Part shown: in pieces, positions 18,650 through 28,224 of the stretch
Numbering within the stretch: the stretch's first letter is position 1
Layout of the letters: each line of letters begins with the position of its first letter
From: K23-9 sp964460665
GTDB lineage: Bacteria > Planctomycetota > Planctomycetia > Pirellulales > Pirellulaceae
Reading direction: 5' to 3'
DNA: 64,000 bases
NCBI GenBank assembly: GCA_964460665.1
Contig: CAYWSL010000002.1
Coordinates: 1 to 64,000, forward strand
The notes under the pieces: generated by a model
The model's database searches: none
Seen by the model: the letters and a program-made list of their open reading frames with translations, nothing else
What the model was told of the DNA's origin: nothing
Position numbers and translations under genes: made by a program

Positions 18650-19855
18650 ATGCCGAGTCTCGAAAACACCCATGTGGTCGTGTTGACGAACTACTTGCGC
18701 CGCCACCACGCGATCGTTTTCCAAGAAGTGGCCAAGCACGTTGGCAAGCTGACCATATTGCTGTCAACAGAGATGGAGCCAGACCGTAGCTGGGCAGCGG
18801 AATGGGGTGAACTGGATGTCCAAGTTCAATCCAATTGGATGCACACTGCAAAGACACGTCACTCCACCGGATTCGAAGAACCGAACTTTATTCACGTCCC
18901 GATCGATACGATCAAACGACTGCGTAGACTGAATCCTGACATCGTGTTCAGTTACGAAATGGGAATGCGTTCTGCTTTCTGCGGACTGTTCCGCTTGCTT
19001 CGTCGACACGTGCCTTTGGTCATGGTCGGCAATATGGCAGATCACATCGAAAATGAACGCGGTCCAATGCGACGCCTGCTGCGCCGGTTTGTTCGCAGCC
19101 GATCCGACTATGCGACTTACAATGGCCCGAGCTGCCAAAGGTACTTGAAACAGATCGGCTATCGCGACGATCAATTGTTTCACTTCCCCTACTGTATCGA
19201 TATCGAAAAAACCTACACGGACCCCGTCACATTCAACCCTGATGGGCATCGCCACTTGATCTACACCGGAATGATCAGTCATCGAAAGCATATCGTTCCG
19301 TTTACTCATACGTTGCGAAAGTACTTGGCCAAGGATGATAGCACCACGGTGACACTGTCGATCGCAGGCACAGGCCCGCTTGACTCCGAAGTCGCGGCAC
19401 TGGGAAGTGAGCGGCTAGACGTTCAACTGTTAGGCAACTGCACTCCTGATCAACTGTCCGCTGCCTATCAACAAGCCGACATATGCGCCTTCCCCACTCT
19501 TGGCGACGAATGGGGATTGGTGCCAATCGAAGCCATGGCTTCGGGAATCCCTGTACTTGGTAGCGTGCTGTCTCAGTCGGTCGAAGCGACCGTGATTGAA
19601 AGCAAAAACGGATGGACATTCAATCCACTTCAGGAACAAGCGATGACCGATGCTATCGGACGTGCACTCCGCACGAACGCCGAAACGCTGGCCATGATGA
19701 GCGAAATAGCACGTGCCTCGGTCGCCCATATGACCCCGCAGTTTTCGGCGAACCGATTCTGCAATGTGATTCGCGAAATCTCTGGCCAACCTGCGTTGTC
19801 AGCCGATGACACGCGTGACTCGAGTCCGATTCTTGCTGAAAAAGCGCTTCTTTAA
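18650..19855 (+). CDS. GT4-type glycosyltransferase
   Basis: A protein of 401 residues with the GT-B fold. The N-terminal half begins VVVLTNYLRRHHAIVFQEVAKHVG; the C-terminal half carries the GT4 nucleotide-sugar site: HLIYTGMISHRKHI, LSIAGTGPLDSEV, LLGNCTPDQLSAAYQQADIC and EWGLVPIEAMASGIPVLGS (E-x7-E motif). It probably acts in exopolysaccharide or lipopolysaccharide synthesis. The ATG at 18650 was preferred to a GTG six codons upstream. The neighbours (HAD phosphatase, leuA) are not a glycan cluster. The preceding 255 bases show no other feature. Confidence 0.85.
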   Translation: MPSLENTHVVVLTNYLRRHHAIVFQEVAKHVGKLTILLSTEMEPDRSWAAEWGELDVQVQSNWMHTAKTRHSTGFEEPNFIHVPIDTIKRLRRLNPDIVFSYEMGMRSAFCGLFRLLRRHVPLVMVGNMADHIENERGPMRRLLRRFVRSRSDYATYNGPSCQRYLKQIGYRDDQLFHFPYCIDIEKTYTDPVTFNPDGHRHLIYTGMISHRKHIVPFTHTLRKYLAKDDSTTVTLSIAGTGPLDSEVAALGSERLDVQLLGNCTPDQLSAAYQQADICAFPTLGDEWGLVPIEAMASGIPVLGSVLSQSVEATVIESKNGWTFNPLQEQAMTDAIGRALRTNAETLAMMSEIARASVAHMTPQFSANRFCNVIREISGQPALSADDTRDSSPILAEKALL

Positions 19856-19902
19856 CCCGGTTTGACGTGAACCGTTGACGCAAGATTGGCATCACGCTTA
19901 TC

Positions 19903-20007
19903 ATGCGTCCCATGCTTAACACCCTGCACAACACTCTGCACATCACGATGCACAACACTCTCGCCCTGCTACTACTGCGAACCTGCCACGAAGGCAGCGG
20001 GCGATAA
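19903..20007 (+). CDS. leuL: leu leader peptide
   Basis: A short ORF just upstream of leuA. The minimal version starts at 19948 and reads MHNTLALLLLRTCHEGSGR, with four consecutive Leu codons (CTG CTA CTA CTG). In-frame ATGs at 19903 and 19912 allow a form of up to 34 residues with three further Leu codons. The Leu run before competing hairpins is the hallmark of ribosome-mediated attenuation of leucine biosynthesis. Which ATG is used is not clear; no ribosome binding site stands out. Confidence 0.8.
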   Translation: MRPMLNTLHNTLHITMHNTLALLLLRTCHEGSGR

Positions 20008-20078
20008 GGGTGTGTAACGGCTGTTTTCAGTCACAATCAAAAGATCGCCCCCGAGTCACCCATGACTCGGGTTTTTTT
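19952..20078 (+). promoter_or_regulatory. leucine attenuator (competing hairpins)
   Basis: Three complementary segments are visible. TCGCCC lies within the leader (about 19971-19976), GGGCGA(T) at the leader end (about 20000-20005), and (A)TCGCCC just before the terminator (about 20044-20050). Segment 2 can pair with 1 or with 3; pairing 2:3 abuts the 5' arm of the terminator. A ribosome stalled at the CTG CTA CTA CTG run would cover segment 1 and favour 2:3, which would allow readthrough into leuA when leucyl-tRNA is scarce. Confidence 0.7.
20050..20078 (+). terminator. attenuator terminator before leuA
   Basis: CCCGAGTC and GACTCGGG form a perfect 8-bp stem around ACCCAT, followed by seven T residues. 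It lies 25 bases before the leuA start. Confidence 0.92.
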
Positions 20079-20103
20079 ATGTTTCCAGTTCACTTGTTCT
20101 GAC

Positions 20104-21753
20104 ATGTCAAAGTACCAAGCGTTTCCGCCGATCCAATTAGCCGATCGCACCTGGCCCGACAACACCATCACCAAAGCACCGATCTGGTGCAGTGTTGATC
20201 TACGCGATGGAAATCAAGCGTTGATCAACCCGATGGGTCCAGCCAAGAAAATGGAGATGTTCAAGACGCTGCTAAAAATTGGCTTCAAAGAAATCGAAGT
20301 CGGCTTTCCGGCCGCTTCGGAAACCGACTTTGCGTTCGTACGTGAATTGATCGAAAAAGATCTGATCCCAGGCGACGTGACGATTCAGGTTTTGACGCAG
20401 GCTCGCAAGCACTTGATCGAGCGCACGTTCGACGCCATCCGTGGCGCGAAGCAATCGATCGTCCACCTGTACAACTCAACGTCAACATTGCAGCGACGCG
20501 TGGTCTTTCGCGCAGACAAGCAGGAAATCACCAAGATCGCGGTAGACGGCGCCAAACTGATTCACCAGCTGGCCGCCAACGTCGACGACGGGATCATTCG
20601 TTATCAGTATTCACCAGAGAGCTTCACGGGAACAGAGATCGAATACGCGGCTGAAATCTGCGACGCCGTGTGCGACGTTTGGGAACCAACGGACGACAAC
20701 AAAGCGATCATGAATCTGCCGTCGACGGTCGAACTGAGCACGCCGAATGTCCACGCGGACCAGATCGAATTGTTCTGTCGTTTGTTCAAGCATCGTGATC
20801 AGTGCATCATCTCGCTGCACACCCACAACGACCGAGGAACCGGAATCGCGTCTTCGGAACTGGCCTTGATGGCCGGGGCCCAGCGTGTCGAAGGAACGTT
20901 GTTCGGCAACGGCGAACGTACCGGAAACTTGGACATCGTCACGATGGCGCTGAACATGACGACTCAAGGAGTGGATTCGACGCTGGACTTTTCCAATATC
21001 AAAGAAGTCCGCCGTGTTGCCGAATTCTGCACCGAGATCAAAGTCCCCGAACGGATGCCTTACGCTGGCGACTTGGTGTTCACTGCGTTCTCGGGTTCAC
21101 ACCAGGACGCGATCAAGAAAGGATTCGACGCCATGAAGGAGACCGGACAAGATTTGTTCGAGGTTCCTTACTTGACGATCGATCCGGCCGACATCGGCCG
21201 ACAATACGACCCCGTGATTCGCGTTAACTCTCAATCGGGCAAGGGCGGGGTGGCGTTCTTATTGGAAAGCGAACTTGGCTTTCGTTTACCACGACGATTG
21301 CAGATCGCTTTCAGCCAAGTTATCCAGAAAATCACCGAAGATACCGGTGTAGAGATTCAGCCTAACGAAATCGCCAGCACGTTCCTGAAGACTTACGTCA
21401 CTCCGCCGGCCAAGCTGATCTACGAATCGCACAAACCGATCGAAAGCGACGACGATCTAGAACGCTTTCGTTTTGCGTTCACGTTCAAGGACAAGCAGGA
21501 AACGGTTGAAGCAAGCGGGAACGGACCGTTGGACGCGTGCGTTCGCATGCTGACCGATACGTTTGGGCTGTCCTACGACATCAAGGATTACAGCGAACAC
21601 TCGATGGAAGCCGGTTCGGACAGTTCTGCGGCTGCTTACATTTTGGCCCAGAAGCCCAACGGCGAAGAACTGTTCGGCGTCGGGCAAAGCAAGTCGATCA
21701 CCAAAGCATCGATCAAAGCCCTCGTGTCTGCGATCAATCGCAGCTTGGCGTAG
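20104..21753 (+). CDS. leuA: 2-isopropylmalate synthase (long, LeuA type 2)
   Basis: A protein of 549 residues that condenses acetyl-CoA with 2-oxoisovalerate in the first committed step of leucine synthesis. The TIM-barrel part has WCSVDLRDGNQALI (metal and substrate site), EIEVGFPAASETDF, SLHTHNDRGTG (metal His pair) and GTLFGNGERTGNLD. The C-terminal part (about 430-549) is the LeuA regulatory domain with EASGNGPLDACVRML and SDSSAAAYIL, which binds leucine for feedback inhibition. The N-terminal form is that of the actinobacterial-like type 2 enzymes. The start at 20104 (MSKYQAFPP) is used; an upstream ATG at 20062 lies inside the attenuator terminator and is unlikely. No Shine-Dalgarno is visible. 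Confidence 0.95.
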   Translation: MSKYQAFPPIQLADRTWPDNTITKAPIWCSVDLRDGNQALINPMGPAKKMEMFKTLLKIGFKEIEVGFPAASETDFAFVRELIEKDLIPGDVTIQVLTQARKHLIERTFDAIRGAKQSIVHLYNSTSTLQRRVVFRADKQEITKIAVDGAKLIHQLAANVDDGIIRYQYSPESFTGTEIEYAAEICDAVCDVWEPTDDNKAIMNLPSTVELSTPNVHADQIELFCRLFKHRDQCIISLHTHNDRGTGIASSELALMAGAQRVEGTLFGNGERTGNLDIVTMALNMTTQGVDSTLDFSNIKEVRRVAEFCTEIKVPERMPYAGDLVFTAFSGSHQDAIKKGFDAMKETGQDLFEVPYLTIDPADIGRQYDPVIRVNSQSGKGGVAFLLESELGFRLPRRLQIAFSQVIQKITEDTGVEIQPNEIASTFLKTYVTPPAKLIYESHKPIESDDDLERFRFAFTFKDKQETVEASGNGPLDACVRMLTDTFGLSYDIKDYSEHSMEAGSDSSAAAYILAQKPNGEELFGVGQSKSITKASIKALVSAINRSLA

Positions 21754-21762
21754 CAAAACCCG

Positions 21763-24700
21763 CTATTCAGTTTCCGGTTGGGTATCGTCTTCCCCGTCGG
21801 CGTCGTCACTATCGGCGTCGTCGGATCCGATGGTGTTTTGAATCATCGATTCTAATTCACCGATGGGATCTTTGATTACATCACCAGCGGATTCCACCAC
21901 GCCGCCAACGGCACCCATCACGCCGCCCAACCCAAGGGCGTTGCCCAAGCCAAAGCCACCACCATCAGCGGAATCGTCGGCCGCTTCATCGGCCACTTCC
22001 TGAAGCTCATCGGACAGCAGGTCGCCCACGTCCAACGGCTCGGGGTCCAGTTCATCTTGCAGCGATTCCACTTCGCCGACGATACCTGATCCGACGTCGC
22101 GAAGTTCTACGTCGTCAACATCGACGGCTTGAATCTCGTCATCACTTGGCAGGGGATCCAGATCGATATCGCTGGCCAGTTCAGACAGTTCGCCGCCAAG
22201 TGCGCCAGCGGCATCTTGGGGTTGCAAGTCGTCAATCGTTGCAGCCAATTCACTTCGTTCGACTCCGTAGTCGTCCAGATCGGCGACTGCGTTCACTTCG
22301 TCGTCCAACGAATCTTGAATCGCATCCCATTGATCGCCTGAATCTCCAGCGACCGCCGCATTGACCTCGTCGTCCAATGCAGCCAATTCCGATTCGGGAT
22401 TGCCGTCTAGCAAGTACGCATCGTTGGCATCGTCAGCCAACTCTTCATCGACTTCAATTTCGTCCTCTTCTTCAACATCCTCGTACTCTTCTTCGCCTGC
22501 GTCTTGTCGATCGTCTTCATTCACGAAGTCGTATTCTTCTTCCAGTACCGCTTCTTCTTCCTCCTCGACTTCTATGTCGTCTTCCTCTTGTTCTTCCTCG
22601 TAACTCAGCTCGTTGTCGCCTTCATCGTCATCGTCTTCGTACTCTTCTTCGACGGTCTCCTCTTCAACTAGCAGTTCAGCATCTTCATCTTCGTACTCGA
22701 CATCATCCTCTTCCTGCTCTTCCTCGTAGCTCAGTTCGCCATCGTCATCGTCCTCATCCAACTCTTCTTCCGCTTCCCCCTCGGCGGCTTCACCCAGACC
22801 GGTCAATCCAACCGCACCAGCAGCCAAGGCACCAGCGCCAGCCAAAAGCCCAGCGCCGGGTAAATCTGTCCCCAGCAAGCCCGACTCGGGTTCTTCGGCA
22901 ACCGGTTCCTCTTCNNNNNNNNNNNNNNNNNNNNNNNNNNNNNNNNNNNNNNNNNNNNNNNNNNNNNNNNNNNNNNNNNNNNNNNNNNNNNNNNNNNNNN
23001 NNNNNNNNNNNNNNGTAAATCTGTCCCCAGCAAGCCCGACTCGGGTTCTTCGGCAACCGGTTCCTCTTCGACTTCGCTGGGTGACTCTGCCACTTCTACA
23101 TCGATCTCAAAATCATCTGCTTCGCCATCTAAGTCGATCTGGTCCAAGGTGGCTTGGATGTCTTCAACTTCTTCTTCCGCGACCTCTTCCTCTGCGGCCG
23201 CTTCACCCAGACCGGTCAATCCAACCGCACCGGCAGCCAAGGCACCAGCGCCCGCCAAAAGCCCAGCGCCGGGTAAATCTGTACCCAGCAAGCCCGACTC
23301 GGGTTCTTCGGCAACCGGTTCCTCTTCAATGATCTCATCCTGCACTTCTTCTTCGGCGTATGACTGCAACGATTCTTCGTCAAGCGTTTCTTCGATTCCC
23401 ACGTCTTGCGTAGCGACCTGCGGTGCTGCGGCTGCAAGCCCCAGGCCGGAAGTCAACGAAGAAAACTCGTCCACCAACTGCGGCTCTGCTTCCGCAATGG
23501 TCTCGACTTCATCTACTCCATCGCGACGCGGGAAAATCGTATCGACATTACCGCGCAGGATTTGATGGCCCAACTCGACCGCACGCTCTTCGCTCCAGCC
23601 ACAACCATCGACAAAGTGATCGGCCAAGATGCCTGACAGGATCTGGCGATACATATCGAACTTGGCCCACACGAACTCCAGCTTGTAAGCGTCGCTGTAG
23701 TAAGCGATCTGTTTGCTACGTGGCACAGCTTCTAACCGAGCCGTCGCGTCACGCTTGATAAACGAAGGTGTGTTGCTGTACCACCAATGACCGTTGGTCA
23801 CCACGTTGGGAAAGATCCACGAATAGCTAACCAATTCTTGATTGGTCACGCTGGCCAACACGGAGATCGGAAACGTCACATCGGGAAACGCATTGAACAG
23901 TTCTGCGTACTGGATCAACGAAACGCGACTGTCATACAAGTCCTGGCCTTGATAAACGCCTTCGGGATAGACCCGGCGATTGACGCCGATCATCAAGTCA
24001 AACGGCAACCCGAATTCATCGCACAACTCGGCCAACGTCCAGAACACTCGTCGCGACAGCGCCACATGATGCGATGCGTCGGCCTGTTCGCCTTGTTGCA
24101 ACACGGCTTCTAACGCCGTTTCCGCGCGGCCGTCAGATACTCGCGTGGGTTGAAAAGACGGCGGGATCGAAATCGCACAGGCCCGCGCGCCCCGAGGCAC
24201 GAAGTGTTCAAATCGCTGGCGCAAAGCCGCCCGCAAATTCTCTAAAGATCCGTCGATCTCGATGCCCGTACAGGCTTCCAGCCGATCGCGTGTTTCGCGC
24301 TTACCGAGATGAAACACCAAGTCGTCGGTACGCAAACACGGAATGTAAGTGTTGGTGTCGAATCCTTCTAAGTCGTCATCGAAATCGTTCGTCAAGAACA
24401 CCGCTTCGACGTTGCTCATGTCCAAGACAGTCTGCGGCCAATCAGCCAAGTTCATTTTTGCTTCGGCGGCATCGTACAGTCCTTCCCAGTTGGACGCGGT
24501 GATGCGGTCGTCTTGGAAATCAAAAAACGTCTGGCAGATGCTAATCAGCCATTGGTAGTTAGCGGTGTTTTCGATGTTCGGCAAACCGGTGACCAATCGG
24601 CCCACCAATTCTCTGGGGGAAATCCCTTCCTCCTCGATCTGCGACTTCGGCATCCCGGCGGAGTGAATCAGTTCGGTGTAGTAGTGGTAACCCAGAATGT

Positions 24701-24809
24701 CAGCGAGTGTCTGCGATCCCGGATTGTGGGGGTTGATGTGGGTGTGCGGATCAACCAACCGAATCGAGGCGATGGCTTTGTAGATCGATTCCCGAGCGGA
24801 CTCAGACAT
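21763..24809 (-). CDS. uronate isomerase-like enzyme with long acidic repeat tail (spans a scaffold gap)
   Basis: Removing the 100 N and one copy of the duplicated 55-mer (155 bases) makes one open frame of 963 residues. Residues 1 to about 430 form an amidohydrolase barrel resembling glucuronate/uronate isomerase, with the metal HxH motif (RLVDPHTHINPHN), DLMIGVNRRVYP, and VVTNGHWWYSN. The tail, about 530 residues, is extremely acidic (long E/D runs with SYEEEQEEDD repeated). It holds two near-identical copies of a Gly/Ala/Leu-rich block, LLGTDLPGAGLLAGAGALAA plus AGAVGLTGLGEAA, each preceded by EEPVAEEPESG. The start at 24809 (MSESARESIYKAI) follows GGAAGTTCCAGAAG-like purines. Such a tail is not part of known isomerases; its role is unknown and its repeat number may be misassembled. 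Confidence 0.8.
22860..23069. other. 100-N scaffold gap flanked by identical 55-mers inside a gene
   Basis: Bases 22860-22914 and 23015-23069 are identical; N occupies 22915-23014. Deleting 155 bases restores a continuous reading frame in the isomerase-like gene, which supports a simple contig overlap. Confidence 0.9.
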
Positions 24810-25374
24810 GGATTTCTCTTCTGGAACTTCAAGCAAACTTAGGGCAATACAATTTGCGCATTACTAGCAACGCAACAACATAATCTCTGGCGACTGTTTT
24901 CGGGATGTACCCGGCTGTGAAGCGTTTCCAGTCAGCGGGTTTCGTGGTGTTTTGAGAAACTGGTCAATCTTGACGCCCCCCCTCAATTAGCGTGGACCGA
25001 CGCGCAATACCGCTAAATCGACACACGCTTCCGCGAGCCGTGACGCGTAAGCGGTCGGGCCTGATACGCTTCTACCTGGTGGCTTACGGTGCCTCACGGC
25101 CCACGGCTCAACGATTAAGCAGTATCTGGGCTAGCGCGCGCGACAATGCGGTAGCAAAGGCCAACAGTCGCAAACAGCCCTGGGAAATGAATTCTGCCGT
25201 GAAACAACCATGAATGTCCGGTTTTGCCGCGTTCAAGCGGATTTCACGCCCAGAATTGAGAGATTTCGCTACGACACGGGAATGCTGGTGCCTTAAAATG
25301 AGTTCTGACCATTTGCAAAGTGCTGTACGATGGGTTCGTACGGAAATTGCCCCACCCTTTGGAGACGCCACACC
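24810..25374. other. gene-free divergent spacer with palindromic element
   Basis: 565 bases between the divergent isomerase-like and HtrA-like genes. The only structure seen is the imperfect palindrome listed at 25035-25110. The short open frames here have no recognisable content. Confidence 0.5.
25035..25110. repeat. imperfect intergenic palindrome
   Basis: GCCGTGA (25037-25043) pairs with TCACGGC (25094-25100), and CGTAAGC (25046-25052) with GCTTACG (25082-25088), enclosing a 29-base loop. GAGCCGTG and CACGGCTC-like ends extend it. It resembles dispersed intergenic palindromes of Rhodopirellula-type genomes; this link is from memory and needs a genome-wide count. Confidence 0.55.
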
Positions 25375-26790
25375 ATGATGCCGGAAGAGGATCTATCGGG
25401 TACCCAGTGGCGTGCGGATGCCAGTCCGCGAGCGTCCGCTGGCGAACCGACTGCCTCCGAAGCATCTGGTCAGTTGCGATCAACCCCGCCAACCCCACCG
25501 CCCGTTTCGCCACAGCAAAACCGAACGTTAGAAATCCAACGCATTGATGGACCGGTCGACGACACATCGACAGCTCCAACTGATTCAACCCAGCCTGCTT
25601 CAACCAAGCCCGGCTCCCCAGACCGCAAATCCAAATCGCGTTACCCAAACCGGCAACCCGATCCGGTCATGCAAAGCTTGATGCTGCTGGTCACGATGGG
25701 TTTCATGCTGATCGCGGCGCGCTTTGCAGTTCCTTCGATCGTGGAAGAGATCCGCTACGCGTGGTATCGAGGTGAACTGCGTGCCGAATACGAATCGGGC
25801 ACCGAGGGATTGAAAAATGTTTCCCTTGACGCGTTAAGCGAAGCCTATCAGATGGTGACTTCAGCCGTCGGCCCAAGCGTGGTTCACATCGAAGTCAAAC
25901 GCCGCGCCGACTCGAGCGATTCAAAGATCGCCCAACTTCTGCAATCATCAACCATGCCAACTGCCGATCAGGGCAGCGGCGCGGTCGTCGACAAAGACGG
26001 CTACATTGTCACCAACCGGCATGTGATTGCCGACGGCGAAGACATCTCGGTAACGCTAAGCGACGGACGACAAGTTCCCGCCATCATCGTTGGTACCGAC
26101 GCGCTGACTGACTTGGCCGTATTGAAAATCGAAGCCGACGGCTTGATGCCGATCCAGTGGGGCGACAGCGACCGTTGCCGAGTCGGATCACCGGTGTGGG
26201 CAGTGGGAAGCCCGTTTGGGTTTGACCGCTCGATCACGTTCGGAATCCTAAGTGGCAAACACCGCATGGTCCGCGCCAGCACGCGCTATCAAGACTTCAT
26301 GCAAAGCGATGTCGCCGTGAATCCTGGGAACAGCGGGGGCCCTTTGGTCGACGCCCGTGGCAAATTGATCGGTATCAATACAGCGATCGTTGGCGACACC
26401 TATCAAGGTGTTAGTTTTTCGATTCCCAGCAGTGTCGCCAAAACCGTCTACGAACAGCTTCGCGCCAGCGGCCAAGTCGAACGCGGCTGGCTGGGCGTTT
26501 CACTTTCTGAAGTCCCCGACGATCAGTTCACTGGTGAAAATCATCGTATTCGTGGCGCTTTGGTCAACGGCTTAGCCAATCCCAATTCTCCGGCCGCGCG
26601 GGCTGGCATGAAGGCCGGCGATGTGATCAAAGTCGTCGACGGGGAAACAATCCGCGACATGGGGCACCTGATGCGAGTGATCGGCAACGCGATCGCCGGG
26701 ACAACGGTTCAGGTCAAAGTGCTTCGTGATGGCGAAGAAGTAGACCTTTCTGTCAGATTAGACAGTCGCCCCAGCGCGCAAAACATGTAG
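25375..26790 (+). CDS. membrane-anchored HtrA/Deg-type serine protease
   Basis: A protein of 471 residues. An unusual proline- and serine-rich cytoplasmic N-terminus (about 1-95) precedes a transmembrane helix (about 98-118, SLMLLVTMGFMLIAARF). The S1C protease domain has His216 (TNRHVI), Asp246 (TDLAVL) and Ser320 (GNSGGPL). One PDZ domain follows (about 370-465, GWLGVSLSEVPDD and AGMKAGDVIKVVDGETI). It probably degrades damaged envelope proteins; the single PDZ and membrane anchor are DegS-like. The ATG at 25375 follows GGAG at 13 bases; ATG 25378 is equally possible. Confidence 0.93.
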   Translation: MMPEEDLSGTQWRADASPRASAGEPTASEASGQLRSTPPTPPPVSPQQNRTLEIQRIDGPVDDTSTAPTDSTQPASTKPGSPDRKSKSRYPNRQPDPVMQSLMLLVTMGFMLIAARFAVPSIVEEIRYAWYRGELRAEYESGTEGLKNVSLDALSEAYQMVTSAVGPSVVHIEVKRRADSSDSKIAQLLQSSTMPTADQGSGAVVDKDGYIVTNRHVIADGEDISVTLSDGRQVPAIIVGTDALTDLAVLKIEADGLMPIQWGDSDRCRVGSPVWAVGSPFGFDRSITFGILSGKHRMVRASTRYQDFMQSDVAVNPGNSGGPLVDARGKLIGINTAIVGDTYQGVSFSIPSSVAKTVYEQLRASGQVERGWLGVSLSEVPDDQFTGENHRIRGALVNGLANPNSPAARAGMKAGDVIKVVDGETIRDMGHLMRVIGNAIAGTTVQVKVLRDGEEVDLSVRLDSRPSAQNM

Positions 26791-26867
26791 CCGTATGCTG
26801 CTGAAAGCGACCTTGCTGTAAAAAGCCGGACTTCTGGCAGTCGCTCATCGAAACCCCTTCGCTGCGA

Positions 26868-26901
26868 CCTTATAATTAGGTCCGCCTTATAATTAGGTCC
26901 G
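26868..26901 (+). repeat. 17-bp direct repeat with TATAAT boxes
   Basis: CCTTATAATTAGGTCCG occurs twice back to back. Each copy contains a TATAAT, so it could place tandem -10 elements upstream of the FGE-like genes, but no matching -35 box is evident. Confidence 0.6.
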
Positions 26902-26912
26902 CCCATACAAAT

Positions 26913-26932
26913 GGTGCCCGCACGCGGGCACC
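26913..26932. repeat. perfect GC-rich hairpin
   Basis: GGTGCCCGC and GCGGGCACC form a 9-bp stem around a two-base loop. It lacks a T-run and lies 37 bases before the next gene. Confidence 0.6.
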
Positions 26933-26968
26933 CTCCATACCCAACAACAATGCAGACTTCAAACCTCG

Positions 26969-28159
26969 ATGCGTCACATCACTCTTTCACTTTTTGCTTT
27001 CGCTTGCCTCCTGCTTTCTAGCCCCCAAGACATCTTCGCCGATTCGCCTGACGCTGCTAGCGTTGGCATTGCCAAGACAAAACCCGCCGACGGACCATCG
27101 GTCGAAGTCGACGGCGGATTCATGGTGCCTTATTCGTTCAAAATACCTGGAACGGACGTGACGATTGATATGGTTCCCATTCCTGGCGGGACCTACATGA
27201 TGGGCAGCCCGGATGACGAAGACGGACGCAAGGACGATGAGGGTCCGCAGATCGAAGTCAATGTGGATCCAATGTGGGTCGCCAAGACCGAAATCAATTG
27301 GGCTCAGTACAAAGAGTACATGAATCTGTATGCGATTTTCAAAGAGTTCGAGTCCAACGGCGAACGTACTGTCAGCGACGACAACAAAGCCGACGCGATT
27401 ACAGCGCCAACCGAACTATACGATGCATCGTTCACATTTGAGTACGGCGAAGAACCTCAGCAGCCTGCCGTCACGATGACGCAGTACTCAGCACAGCAGT
27501 ACACCAAGTGGCTCAGCCGCGTTACCGATCAACAGTACCGTTTGCCAACCGAAGCCGAATGGGAATACGTCGCACGAGCTGGCACGAAAACGACGTACTA
27601 CTGGGGCGACGGCGAAGACGGCATCGACGACAACGCTTGGTACTTTGACAACTGCGACGAAGGCGTCAAAGCAGTCGGCGAGAAAAAACCAAACCCGTTC
27701 GGACTTTACGACATGCTGGGCAGTGTTGCCGAGTGGACGGTCAACAAGTACACCGAAGATGGCTACGCAGCGTTCGCCGGAAAAAAGCACCAAGCCGTTG
27801 ACATGGTCAATTGGAATACCGACGCATCACCTTGTGTCGTCCGCGGCGGCAGCTGGGAAATGGATCCGCCAGAGCTTCGCTGTGCAGCACGCTTGGGTTC
27901 GGACGACGAAGAATGGAAAAGCGAAGATCCAAATTTTCCAAAGAGCCCGTGGTGGTTCACCAGCGACCCGGCTCGCGGAGTTGGATTCCGATTGTTCCGT
28001 TCGTTCAAGCCGCTTCCGAAAGAAAAGATCACCTTGTTTTGGGAGACCAGCAGCGAAGACGTGAAAGCCGATGTTGAATCACGTTTGGTTGGCGGCCGTG
28101 GCGGACTTGGGTTGGTCGACAAGACGCTGCCCGAAGCAATCAAGAAGATGAACGAGTAG
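26969..28159 (+). CDS. secreted SUMF1/FGE-like protein, copy 1
   Basis: A protein of 396 residues with a signal peptide (LSLFAFACLLLSS, cleavage near IFA-DS). It carries an SUMF1 (formylglycine-generating enzyme, C-type-lectin-like) domain: VPIPGGTYMMGSPDDEDGR, PMWVAKTEINWAQYKEYM, RLPTEAEWEYVARAG, NPFGLYDMLGSVAEWT, and CVVRGGSWEMDPPELRCAARL. The catalytic CysxxxxCys found after GGS in true formylglycine-generating enzymes is absent (the position reads GGSWEMDPPEL), so enzymatic activation of sulfatases is unlikely. The C-terminal 50 residues are unique to this pair. A paralogue follows 65 bases downstream, so they are probably co-transcribed. Confidence 0.85.
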   Translation: MRHITLSLFAFACLLLSSPQDIFADSPDAASVGIAKTKPADGPSVEVDGGFMVPYSFKIPGTDVTIDMVPIPGGTYMMGSPDDEDGRKDDEGPQIEVNVDPMWVAKTEINWAQYKEYMNLYAIFKEFESNGERTVSDDNKADAITAPTELYDASFTFEYGEEPQQPAVTMTQYSAQQYTKWLSRVTDQQYRLPTEAEWEYVARAGTKTTYYWGDGEDGIDDNAWYFDNCDEGVKAVGEKKPNPFGLYDMLGSVAEWTVNKYTEDGYAAFAGKKHQAVDMVNWNTDASPCVVRGGSWEMDPPELRCAARLGSDDEEWKSEDPNFPKSPWWFTSDPARGVGFRLFRSFKPLPKEKITLFWETSSEDVKADVESRLVGGRGGLGLVDKTLPEAIKKMNE

Positions 28160-28224
28160 ACATCTCAACTGTAGCGACTTCCCACCCCCAAGCTTCTCCC
28201 AGTCTCTCCCACCGAAGACACGAT

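Noticed and set aside
20062..20104. Upstream ATG of the leuA frame as the start
   Set aside because: It lies in the 3' arm of the attenuator terminator and the added residues (FLCFQFT) come from the T-run.
22361..23018. Serine-rich and arginine-rich open frames on the + strand opposite the acidic tail
   Set aside because: They are mirror products of GAA/GAT codon runs on the true coding strand.
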